Of a stretch of DNA of 18,495 bases, positions 8,985 through 16,390 are shown piece by piece. The DNA lies in NCBI GenBank assembly GCA_026770615.1, contig MU631848.1, positions 1-18,495 of the forward strand, given 5' to 3'. The number at the start of each line of letters is the position of its first letter. Within the stretch, counting starts at the first letter, position 1. Position numbers and translations under genes: made by a program. Under the pieces are notes generated by a model. The model saw only the letters and a list, made by a program, of their open reading frames with translations, did no database searches and was not told the origin of the DNA. This stretch comes from Pavlovales sp. CCMP2436 (Eukaryota; Haptophyta; Pavlovophyceae; Pavlovales).

Positions 8985-9672
8985 GGTATTGAAAGTGAAC
9001 CTGCCCGTCGGCATCGATGGGAGTTCCTTAGGGATGCGATATGGCCTCGTCTGTCTGGACGATGCTTCGAACCGGGGTTGAATTTACTTCGTGAAACATA
9101 TGCGGGGAATTGCACGTCTGCTACGACTGTGGTTCCTGGAGCTTGGCACCCACGCTAACTTAGGCACACACCTCCTTCTCGGCCCTGGCTTTGGGCAACG
9201 GAGAATTCATACGGATGGAGGCACGAACCTCAACTCAAAGGATATTGATGATCCATTGACTGAGTTCGGATTGTCAGCAAACGTGACATCCGCGCACGAC
9301 ACGCCGGAATCCAACGGCAAAGTCGAGCTCTTCATCGGGACCCTCTCGGCAGATACGAGAGCAATCCTAGCCATGTCCAAGGTGCCGAACAGGCACTGGC
9401 ACTGGGCGATGCGACGTGCATGCGTGGCTCGCAACATGCTCGCATCACAGCAGATCGTACGAGACATCGTCCGCATCTGGGTCTCGCCGCATGAGATTTT
9501 CTTCGGCAGACGACCAACAGCTAAACACCTGGCCGTGTTTGGAGCTCCTTGCAGGATGCTCCTCATCGATCCGGCCCGCAAGAAGAGCGGCAAGCTCGGC
9601 CTCCCGATGGAACGGGGAGTCATTCTGGGCTACGGAGGGGATGGCTGCAATATGGAGATTTCATGCGCTTGA
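8985..9672 (+). pseudogene. copia-2 integrase
   Basis: A DDE integrase fragment. The segment VNLPVGIDGSSLG aligns with FDLPVKNIDGARSG of copia-1, so the first catalytic Asp is replaced by Asn (codon 8998-9000). TGA at 9079-9081 falls where copia-1 has Arg, fitting CGA to TGA. The second Asp (IHTDGG) and the Glu (NGKVELFIGTL) remain, with 36 residues between them. The C-terminal copia motif HEIFFGRRPTAKHLAVFGAP is present. The frame ends at TGA 9670-9672 because of a shift near 9650. Loss of the first Asp means it would be inactive even if read through. Confidence 0.88.
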
Positions 9673-9818
9673 TACTTGGGTACATCGTCCTCTTAGCAGA
9701 CGGCACGGTGAACTTCTCTCGGCACGTACAGATCTATCGGGAGCCCAAGTGTCCTCTCACTTGGGCTCTGTCTGACATCCTGATTGCCATCTTGACAACC
9801 GCTCTATTCCTTAATTAA
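9650..9818 (+). pseudogene. copia-2 integrase C-terminal tail in shifted frame
   Basis: After the shift near 9650 the frame reads LILGYIVLLADGTVNFSRHV, which aligns with YLLGWSVLLDDGRLALSRHV of copia-1 integrase. It ends at TAA 9816-9818. Confidence 0.75.
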
Positions 9819-10222
9819 GCTCTATAGCTCTCTCTCTCTCTCTAGCTGCCTTCGACGCTTCACCGCGTCTCGGACTCCAATCCTCTCTTAGCTCGTGCTT
9901 GCGTTCAACACCGCTAGCCTCTCGATAAGATCGACGAGAGGGAGCTGGTCGCGGGGGGTATCCACACTCCTTGGAAGGTGGACATCGACTTGTTCGAGGG
10001 GATCTCGAACGAAAAGAGGAGCGACCAAGCTCCCATCCCGCACGACTCCAACAAGCAGGTCAAGACGACCACCGGCACGCCTGTGACGGCGAACGACAAC
10101 CAAGGCTCCGCCACCGTTGACAAACCAATTCTCTTCTCGGATGACGATTCGAGTACTGTACGAGTGGTGAAGACACGGAGGAGCTGGATCGTCGTGATGG
10201 CCTCACTAGCGTTCGAGCAAGA
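9819..10222 (+). other. copia-2 integrase-RT linker
   Basis: There is a CT run at 9828-9843. From about 9978 a polar, low-complexity frame (IDLFEGISNEKRSDQAPI, SATVDKPILFSDDDSS) probably represents the disordered linker between integrase and RT, out of frame with both neighbours. No domain is recognised. Confidence 0.45.
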
Positions 10223-10639
10223 ATGTTGGAGAAAGAGAAGGAGACGGGCCTCGTCGAGGCGAATTCGATCCAAGCTCTGCCCAAGGGGCATGACCCGCTG
10301 AGGCGGGACAGGGCTTCGAGGAGCAAGGCAAAGACCACTGAGCTGGCGTCTGCCCGAGCGGCAATAGGCATCACGCACAAGGGGGTCCCGGTCACCCTCC
10401 CGCGCAACTTCCGCCAGGCGAGATCATCGCCCAACGCAGACAAGTGGCGTTAGGCGATGGTGTCCAACCTGGAAGCGCATCGAGACCTCAACACCTTCAA
10501 CGAAAAGGTGGTGAAGGCTGGTACCAGAGTACTACCGTCACAATGGGTCTACGAGGCCAAGACGGACAAGACGGGCGAGATCACCCGTTGGAAGGCACGC
10601 ATGGTGGTGATGGGCAACTACTAGCGTGAGGGAATTGAC
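10223..10639 (+). pseudogene. copia-2 RT N-terminal part
   Basis: The frame contains the copia-1-like GHDPLRRDRASRSKAKT, then GVPVTLPRNFRQARSS and the RT start, AMVSNLEAHRDLNTF, LPSQWVYEAK and TRWKARMVVMGNY. Two TAG codons interrupt it. The one at 10451-10453 lies where copia-1 has Arg (DWRRAM), and the one at 10622-10624 where copia-1 has Gln (GNMQR), the latter fitting CAG to TAG. Beyond IDY at about 10640 the conserved TEVFSPT is in another frame, about four extra bases (GTAC) being present. Confidence 0.85.
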
Positions 10640-12032
10640 TATGTACACCGAGGTGTTCTCACCCACCATCAGGAGCGAGCAAGTTCGGCTTCTAACGGCG
10701 ATTGGGGCCAAGGTGGACGGCAAGCGCCGACCCAACCTGAAGCACGCCGAGGTCAAGATCTACTGGAAGGGAGATGTCTCGGACGCCTACCTGACGTCCA
10801 ACCTTGAGGAGGGAGACCGCCCTCTCTTCGCCCTACCAGCTGGCTATGTGGCGCAGACGACGGCCCCGCCGGGGTACATCGTCGTTGCTGAGGCCATCAA
10901 GGCACAGATGGGTCTCAGACAGTCGGGCCGCGCATGGTACCGACACCACCAAGCACGCTTGCTTGAACGTGAATTCGTGCCCAGCGAGGGCGCACCGTGT
11001 ATCTTCATCAAGATTGCACCGTGTGGAGGCGTGATCATAGCCGGCAACTTCGTAGACGACGTACTCTTGCTCAACCTGACGGGAAACCCAAAGGCAATCG
11101 ACGAGCTCGCGGCAGACCTCTCGAAGCACTACACCCTGAAGGTGCAGGACAAGCTTGGGAAGTTCCTGGGCGCACAGTTTGAGTACACCCCCAGGGGGAT
11201 GTACATGCACCTGGAGACTAATCTCAGGGGGATCATCGACAGATTTGGCATGACTGAGAGCAAGCCGGCCCGGACGCCGGAGGCCGAGAAGGACAACTCC
11301 GCCGAGCCTGATGAGCAGTTGTTCAACAAGAAGGACCTGAAGACGTACCAAAAGATCACGGGCGCGATCATGTTCACCATGACGACCTGCCGACCCGACC
11401 TGCCGCACGCCACCAACTCGCTGGCAAGGCGAATGAGCACACCAAGGGTGTGCGATATGCTCAGCGCCAAGTGGGTGCTGAGGTACCTGAAGGGCACCCT
11501 GCGCCTAGGCCTACTATTCCGCTGCGAAGCGGACAGTGTACATCCCGGCCTCTCGGCGTTCGCTGACGCCGACTGGGCCAACGACAGAGTGGAGCGGCGC
11601 TCCACTACCGGGTACATAGTTATGTACATCGGCACGCCCATCGCGTGGCACTCGAGCCTGCAGTCGGTCATTGCACTCTCGACTTGCGAGTCCGAGTACA
11701 TCGCCCTCAGCGAGTGCTGCCGCGAGCTGGCGTATCTTCGAGGGCTGGCGTCTTTCCTCCATCAGCAGGAGACAAGATCCACCACCATCTACGAGGATAA
11801 CCAGGGCACGATCGACCTGGTCAAGAACCCGGTCCACCACAAACGATCGAAGCACATCGATGTGAAGTTTCACTACATCCGTGTGGCGCACGAGAATGGC
11901 TTCATCAAGGTCATAAAGGTCCACACCGATCTCAATCGCGCGGATATCATGACCAAGGCTACCACGGCGACGATTTTCCATCGGCACGTCGACGTCATCA
12001 TGTACCATGCGGCTGCGCTGCCCACGCCGTGA
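10626..12032 (+). CDS. copia-2 reverse transcriptase core and RNase H (intact 3' part of pol)
   Basis: An uninterrupted frame of 468 codons. RT motifs are TEVFSPTIRSEQVRLL, the first catalytic Asp in GDVSDAYLTSN, LRQSGRAWYRHH, and the active site FVDD at 11049-11060 (Phe for the usual Tyr). The connection has TTCRPDLPHATNSLARRM. RNase H follows with ADADWAND, STCESEYIAL, YEDNQGTIDL and ADIMTKA, plus SKHIDVKFHYIRV. All acidic catalytic positions are present, so this part could fold and be active, but the first ATG (10626) is an artefact of upstream breakage and no native start exists here. It makes DNA from RNA and degrades the template in the element's replication cycle. Confidence 0.93.
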   Translation: MRELTMYTEVFSPTIRSEQVRLLTAIGAKVDGKRRPNLKHAEVKIYWKGDVSDAYLTSNLEEGDRPLFALPAGYVAQTTAPPGYIVVAEAIKAQMGLRQSGRAWYRHHQARLLEREFVPSEGAPCIFIKIAPCGGVIIAGNFVDDVLLLNLTGNPKAIDELAADLSKHYTLKVQDKLGKFLGAQFEYTPRGMYMHLETNLRGIIDRFGMTESKPARTPEAEKDNSAEPDEQLFNKKDLKTYQKITGAIMFTMTTCRPDLPHATNSLARRMSTPRVCDMLSAKWVLRYLKGTLRLGLLFRCEADSVHPGLSAFADADWANDRVERRSTTGYIVMYIGTPIAWHSSLQSVIALSTCESEYIALSECCRELAYLRGLASFLHQQETRSTTIYEDNQGTIDLVKNPVHHKRSKHIDVKFHYIRVAHENGFIKVIKVHTDLNRADIMTKATTATIFHRHVDVIMYHAAALPTP

Positions 12033-12151
12033 GTCGCGGGGGGTGTTAGCATTCGTGAGCGCTCTTGAGCGTGGACGGATGTGGGTGAGCACTCAAGGGT
12101 ACTCACAGGGGGTTTTACTGGATAGTTATCCTTTCCTCCGTTGCGACAACA

Positions 12152-12215
12152 CACTTCCGGTCGGCGGCATCCGTCGTCGGGGTTAAGAGAGCACTTAACC
12201 CAAATGTCGGAAGTG
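12152..12215 (+). promoter_or_regulatory. Nested inverted repeats in the LTR
   Basis: The outer stem is CACTTCCG (12152-12159) with CGGAAGTG (12208-12215). The inner stem is GGGTTAAG (12180-12187) with CTTAACCC (12194-12201), loop AGAGCA. All pairs are perfect. They could be dimeric protein-binding sites in U3 or an RNA fold. Confidence 0.5.
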
Positions 12216-12220
12216 AATTC

Positions 12221-12264
12221 AGAGTCCAGGAAGAGTCCAGGAACAGAATGTTCTATTCTGTTCC
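12221..12264 (+). promoter_or_regulatory. 11-bp tandem repeat and perfect 10-bp hairpin upstream of TATA
   Basis: AGAGTCCAGGA occurs twice in tandem (12221-12242). It runs into a perfect hairpin with stems GGAACAGAAT (12240-12249) and ATTCTGTTCC (12255-12264) and loop GTTCT. The hairpin ends 30 bases before the TATATA at 12295. Confidence 0.5.
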
Positions 12265-12294
12265 AACCGTATCTAGAGTTTTTAGGGGCCGCCC

Positions 12295-12300
12295 TATATA
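12295..12300 (+). promoter_or_regulatory. Candidate LTR TATA box
   Basis: CCCTATATACTCGG sits about 250 bp into the presumed LTR, downstream of the hairpins. Position fits a U3 promoter; no transcript evidence is available. Confidence 0.4.
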
Positions 12301-12490
12301 CTCGGTTACGTTTCAGCGAACCTCTCGTTCGTTGTTGGCTTGGGCAAGATTGTGCAATAGCTTAGTCACCTGCCACGGGGCGCCTCGAGCTCGAGCCGCG
12401 CACCTGTACTCAGCAGATACCGTAACTGGCCTGCTGTGTGATCTAGATAGAGGTATATCCTATCAGCTTCTTAAAGCCTTCGGCGCACTT

Positions 12491-12767
12491 CATATTAATT
12501 AAAATAGTTTAAAAAGTGGGCGTGAACATAACTAACGCCCGGCGCCGCGCGATTTGGCGCGCACGCGGTCGCGCGCACGCCTGTCGCACACGGTCGCCCG
12601 CCCGCCTGTCGCGCGCTATGACGCACGTTGAGGGCGTGATCAGGAAGGCGCGCGCGGCTCGGGGGGAGACCCGGACACCCCCCCCCCCCCGGACCCTACC
12701 CTCAGCTTTTTATTTACTATAAGAAGCTGGCTTTCGAGCAGGCTCAGCTTCTACGGGCGCAAAGAAC
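12491..12767. other. GC-rich intergenic stretch
   Basis: No gene is seen. It holds repeated GCGCGC/CGGTCGC-type words, a 13-base C run (12678-12690) and, from about 12717, ATAAGAAGC that is inverted relative to GCTTCTTAT at 12797-12805, perhaps the inner remains of a MITE left end. Confidence 0.4.
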
Positions 12768-12821
12768 AAAACGAGGCTGAGCTTCTTAACACTACGGCTT
12801 CTTATTGCCCGCGACACCCTG
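12768..12821 (+). mobile_element. One end of a MITE related to the copia-1 insertion
   Basis: This 54-bp stretch ends TTGCCCGCGACACCCTG followed by TA. It matches the complement of 2916-2969 at 45 of 54 positions by eye, including CGAGGCT, TTCTTA (twice) and TGCCCGCGA. No matching outer left end was found, so this is a truncated or heavily diverged copy. Confidence 0.65.
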
Positions 12822-13550
12822 TAGTAATTGCGTGCGTAGCGCGCAACTACGCGCGCGCCGCGTTCGCAGGCTTCAAATATGCACACGGCCCTAATGAACA
12901 CACCCTCCAATTTTTAGAGCCAATAGAGCTGTTGGCCAGGAGCTATGGCCAAAACTATGTTGTGACTTAATGAGTTTGAGTTATGAGTTATGAGTTATAA
13001 CTTCTTCTTTTTTTGTTAAAAGCGAAGAGCCAAGAGCGCCGAGCGCAAACGGCGAGGAAATTAATCCAGAATCACCCCTGCCAGAATACAATCGCTATAT
13101 ATTTTGAAGGTAGGATGGAGGTACTGTCATTTCTTCTTACAGTCTGAATGCTATGTGTGTCCCGTTTGAAGGAGTTTGGGCTTGCTGTGCGCACGGCAGC
13201 AAGCTGTGCGACTGAACCCCACGAGGCCTGGGTGAACGCGGTCGACATTCAACGTTCAGCAAGTGGCCTGCCGGCAAACGGCAGTCGCGGACATCGACCC
13301 TCACCGCGAGTACCTCACATCTGCTTCCCCTGCTGCCCCACACGGGTACTCGATGTAACGGGAAAAGAGCACACGGCGGCGCCGCCCGTTTGTAGCTTTG
13401 TTGCCAGGCCCACCGAATCCTACTTGCCAAAAGCAAAGTCCCTGCCTTCTGCAGCGCCGGTCTCGAGTGGTCGCGGAAGGCCTTGCACAGGACGCGCTGA
13501 CGCGCGGAAGGAGACGCGACAGGGGACGCAAGAAGACGAGAACGGCACCA
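12822..13550. other. Intergenic region upstream of the CIA30 gene
   Basis: Mostly AT-rich to 13110, with TGAGTTATGAGTTATGAG direct repeats near 12975-12996. A TATATATT at 13096 could be a promoter element, but it lies about 450 bp before the chosen ATG. Open frames in 13137-13823 on the minus strand are shadows of the CIA30 gene's codon bias. No RNA gene was recognised. Confidence 0.4.
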
Positions 13551-14147
13551 ATGCCGTCGCTCGCGCTCGTTGCGGCCTGTATGGCGCACACGACTGCCGC
13601 CGCCTCGCACTCGCGCTCGCTCTTCGACTTTACCGCGAACCCCGCGCTGGCGAAGAACTTCTTTCCGCAAGATGATCGCGTGATGGGCGGCCGCAGCGTC
13701 AGCGCCATGACATCGCAGCTTGACCACGCGCGCTTCACGGGGGAGCTTGTGCTGCCGGGCGGCGGGTTCGCCTCGATCCGCGCCAACGCACAAGAAGGGG
13801 CCTGGGACCTGAGCGGGTCCCAAGGGGCTGAGCTGGTCGTCCGCGGTGATGGGCCACCATACAAGCTTGTGGTGCGTATCACGGCCGCACCGAGAGTCTC
13901 GTACCAGCAGGACTTTGAGCCGGGCGACAAGACCGAGTGGTGCACGGTCAAGCTGCTTTGGTGCGACTTCGTGCCGACGTATCTTGGAAGGGTGGTACCC
14001 GACGCGCCCAAGCTGGGGTCTGAGCTTTCGCAGGTCACGTCAGTGGGATTCATGCTCTCCAAGCTAACAGACATTGGGCAGGCGAACTCGAGAGCTAAGG
14101 ACGGGCCCTTTCGTCTCGACGTGCAGTCCGTGTCGATATTTCCCTGA
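13551..14147 (+). CDS. CIA30-domain protein (complex I intermediate-associated protein 30 family)
   Basis: Single-exon frame of 198 residues. I chose the ATG at 13551 (context CACCAATGC): the frame is open upstream to 13398, but that extension is Arg-rich and unlike the family. The N-terminus MPSLALVAACMAHTTAAAS is hydrophobic then small-residue, like a signal peptide or organelle presequence. The domain starts near SLFDFTAN (residue 25) and shows DDRVMGGRSVSAM, FTGELVLPGGGFASIR, the segment ending in SGSQGAELVVRGDG, EWCTVKLLWCDFVPTYLG and SVGFMLSKLTDIG, closing with FRLDVQSVSIF. CIA30 proteins act in assembly of respiratory complex I; other members are plastid or secreted proteins with a galactose-binding-like fold. 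The signal leaves location open. Intact, TGA stop. Confidence 0.85.
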   Translation: MPSLALVAACMAHTTAAASHSRSLFDFTANPALAKNFFPQDDRVMGGRSVSAMTSQLDHARFTGELVLPGGGFASIRANAQEGAWDLSGSQGAELVVRGDGPPYKLVVRITAAPRVSYQQDFEPGDKTEWCTVKLLWCDFVPTYLGRVVPDAPKLGSELSQVTSVGFMLSKLTDIGQANSRAKDGPFRLDVQSVSIFP

Positions 14148-14190
14148 ATTTAGTCAAACGCTGCCCCAAAATGCATAATCATAGTTACAT

Positions 14191-14272
14191 ATTAATGAAG
14201 GGGGGTTCGGGCTGGCGGTGTTTCATGTTCAAGTCAAGCTGATCTTAGCGCTCCGACGCAGGCTCCTATATA
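14191..14272 (+). repeat. Dispersed repeat, copy A
   Basis: Runs from ATTAATGAAGGGGGG to GGCTCCTATAT. Its first 48 bases match copy B (16244-16291, opposite strand) with one difference; its second half matches copy C (16868-16927). It lies 44 bp past the CIA30 stop. A GTTCAAGTC word resembles a tRNA B box, so a SINE is possible but not shown. Confidence 0.8.
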
Positions 14273-14347
14273 CAGGCCTGACACAGTCTAGCAACCAACT
14301 GAGTAACCCTTAACTGGTGGACCCCTGCAAGAAAAAAAGGATGTGTT

Positions 14348-14791
14348 GGGTCGAAATCCGAATTCGTGGCGCGATTTGAACTGGCAGGGGGAGGCGGAAA
14401 GCTGTAGGCGGGACGAGGAGGTAGACATTGTTCGCCCCTGCGGGCTATGTGTTGATAGTTGCTGTCGAATAGATCTTTCCTGGAACGTCGGAGCCCACTT
14501 GGTGTGCCTATCGTGTGCCTCTGGGGTCGACGACATGCTAAAGGTAACTAACATTTCCGATTCTCAGCGTTCGGAAGCGAAAAAAAAACCATGGTTCCCG
14601 AGGAGGAAACTACCAAACATTTAGTTGCCGATATGTGAATGGGGCGCGAATGGGGCGCCGCCCCATACACGAATCTGCAACTTACTTTTTGGTACCTCCT
14701 CTGGTTCGTGAGTTGCTCACGGACGTAAGATTTTCACCGGACTTTTTTTGAAATTCCCGGCCGTACTGGCCATTAATTCGGATTTCGACCC
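14348..14791. repeat. Foldback (MITE-like) element with 17-bp inverted ends
   Basis: GGGTCGAAATCCGAATT at 14348-14364 is exactly complementary to 14775-14791. Inside lies an imperfect 100-bp hairpin (14600-14701) closed by GAGGAGG/CCTCCTC and centred on the perfect TGGGGCG-C-CGCCCCA at 14651-14665. No coding frame is convincing in between and no target duplication was seen. Confidence 0.6.
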
Positions 14792-14820
14792 TGGTGTTGA
14801 AAGTCTGAGGCAATTACAAA

Positions 14821-14848
14821 GGGGGGTGGGTCAAGGGGGGTCTGGGGG
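14821..14848 (+). other. G-quadruplex-type G runs
   Basis: Four runs of three or more G (6, 3, 6, 5) separated by one to four bases. The rest of 14792-15035 holds nothing else recognisable. Confidence 0.5.
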
Positions 14849-15035
14849 AATGTGGTGTTAGCAGCCTTATTGAGGCTTCGCCAACTAAACTGCTGAGTCA
14901 TGACATAAGTTAACTAGAAACGGTATAACTTTTAACTAGAATGCAGACTAGTTACGTGCACCGCTAATACAGTTTGCAGATCTTGAATATTTTTTTGCGC
15001 GCTGTGAACGCGCGGCCTGGTCGTAGTAGTCCTCG

Positions 15036-15625
15036 TCACCTGCCCTCCTCCTCCTTGTCTCCGTCGCCGTCCTCGTCGTCGCCGCCTGCCTGCGCTGCTA
15101 CGAGATCGAGGAACGCGCATCGACTTGGCCACGACGGCCGCGCGCTCGTTTTTGCGTGGCTCGCCGTTCTGCTTCAGCGAGAGGACCGACGTACCCGACG
15201 GGATCGCAGCCGCCGCAGGCGCGGCATCGTTGGCAGCCGCTGCGCGCTTCTGGTTGGCCCTCATCTTGGCCATGCGCTGCTTGGACGTCTCCCGGTTGCG
15301 CACGGTGACGATGTCGGCCTCGACCTCGTTGTGCACGTTGTCGAGGTTGACGACAACATTGTCGACGGCGTCGTCGTCGACGACCCTCTCGTCGAGCACT
15401 CTCGACGCGTACTTGCCCATGCCAACGGCCTGGCGCGCCTGGCAAGCAGCGGCTAGCTCGAGCTGCCTGCTGCCACCCTTCCTTCTGCCTGCGCCCGAGC
15501 CCTTGGCGGCGTGGCATGCTCTGATCGTAGGAGAAGGCCCCCTCGTGCGCACCGATGGCGGCGAGTTTTGCGACCGGAGTTGGCCTGCTACACGCGTTGC
15601 TCGCCGCTGCGTGTAGTAGGCCCAT
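15036..15625 (-). pseudogene. Hypothetical protein with apparent frameshifts
   Basis: On the minus strand, the stretch 15420-15110 has GC3-rich codons and protein-like composition: MGKYASRVLDERVVDDDAV, VVNLDNVHNEVEADIVTV, then a basic helix SKQRMAKMRANQKRAAAA and an Ala/Pro linker. Upstream, a different frame gives MGLLHAAASNACSRPTPVAK from an ATG at 15625. Downstream, a one-base shift after AKSMR gives FLDLVAAQAGGDDEDGDGDK and TGA at 15036-15038. The three pieces read as one acidic-tailed protein if two single-base shifts (errors, tiny introns or decay) are allowed. I recognise no family. It could also be chance in GC-rich DNA. Confidence 0.35.
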
Positions 15626-15742
15626 CAGAGCGAGAAGCAACGGGCGGCCCAAACTGCTTACGCGCGGGGGAGCCTCTTGCGGCGTAACACGGTCGGCACT
15701 GGGAAAGCTGAAAAATGTTACGGATCATATTTTTATTGCGGT

Positions 15743-15931
15743 GCACGTGGTCTACAATTACAACAGTGGTAAAGTGTGACTATTCTTTCGCATAATAATT
15801 GAGATGCACGTGGTCTACAATTACAACAGTGGTAAAGTGTAACTATTCTTTCGCATAATAATTGAGATGCACGTGGTCTACAATTACAAAAGTGGTAAAG
15901 TGTAACTATTCTTTCGCATAATAATTGAGAT
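15743..15931. repeat. Three tandem 63-bp repeats
   Basis: Units at 15743, 15806 and 15869, exactly 63 bp apart, each starting GCACGTGGTCTACAATTACA and ending AATAATTGAGAT. They differ at only two positions (TGTGACT versus TGTAACT in unit 1; CAACAG versus CAAAAG in unit 3). The array begins 40 bp past the cullin stop on the minus strand, so it is probably in the cullin 3' UTR. Because 63 is a multiple of three, a minus-strand frame repeats a 21-residue Cys-rich peptide, which I regard as incidental. Confidence 0.95.
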
Positions 15932-15971
15932 GAAATTAATTCACTTATGACAGCGCAGCCCACCGCCACCG

Positions 15972-16061
15972 TTAGGCCATGTATTTATACGACGTCGGCG
16001 AATCACGCTCGAGGTACTCGCGGTCAATGAGCGACTCGATCCGCTTTTTAAGGTCCACCGG
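15972..16061 (-). CDS. CUL4: Cullin last exon
   Basis: [20 protein letters not shown], then SPTSYKYMA and TAA (15972-15974). The acceptor GCGCGCAG is at 16062-16063. It ends in the usual cullin Y-x-Y-x-A C-terminus. Confidence 0.92.
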   Translation of the reverse strand, partial: PVDLKKRIESLIDREYLERDSPTSYKYMA

Positions 16062-16343
16062 CTGCGCGCACAAGCGAGCGGCCGGACGCGGGTGCGATGG
16101 TGGGTCAGAACGTACACATATATATTACATAAATATTAAGACGCAGCGCTCAGACCAGCACAACATTCAGGACGACGCCAGTTTGAATCCCTATCAGCAA
16201 TGTATATTTGTCACACCGTATATGGCCATATACTCTGCATATACTTGACTTGAACATGAAACACCACCAGCCCGAACCCCCCTTCATTAATATATATGCA
16301 TATATATATATATATATGCATATATATATATATGCATATATAT

Positions 16344-16390
<47 letters not shown>

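Larger units (their letters stand above)
8976..12032 (+). mobile_element. copia-2: 5'-truncated, partly decayed Ty1/copia element
   Basis: It has integrase, linker, RT and RNase H in copia order on the plus strand, collinear with copia-1. Gag and protease are absent directly upstream: recognisable integrase begins at about 8990, 50 bp after the inverted-repeat arm. Damage includes TGA 9079-9081, a frameshift near 9650, TAG 10451-10453, TAG 10622-10624 and a shift near 10640. The remaining RT plus RNase H frame is intact. A probable 3' LTR starts at 12044 after a short G-rich tract. It is diverged from copia-1, so the two are separate insertions and not duplicates. Confidence 0.92.
12044..12490 (+). 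repeat. Probable 3' LTR of copia-2 (right end not determined)
   Basis: Begins TGTTAGC directly after a GCGGGGGG tract (12036-12043), eleven bases past the pol stop, matching the TG start and polypurine-tract placement of copia LTRs. It includes nested hairpins, a tandem repeat and a TATA box. The 5' LTR is not present in this window, so the end is a guess and the U3/R/U5 limits cannot be set. Confidence 0.5.

Noticed and set aside
4175..10624. Reassigned stop codon (TAG or TGA as sense)
   Set aside because: All three stops occur inside the decayed elements, together with frameshifts. The cullin ends at TAA and the CIA30 gene at TGA with no internal stops, so decay is simpler.
13137..14074. 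Long minus-strand frames opposite the CIA30 gene
   Set aside because: GC3-rich shadow frames; the plus strand has clear family motifs.
14210..14250. tRNA gene or tRNA-derived SINE from the GTTCAAGTC word
   Set aside because: No A box at the right distance and no cloverleaf could be drawn; kept only as a possibility.
15743..15931. CRISPR-like array
   Set aside because: Whole 63-bp units are repeated without variable spacers, in a eukaryotic genome.
15733..15969. Minus-strand 78-residue frame with 21-residue Cys-rich repeats
   Set aside because: It exists because the 63-bp unit is a multiple of three; it lies in the presumed cullin 3' UTR and has no protein-like flanks.
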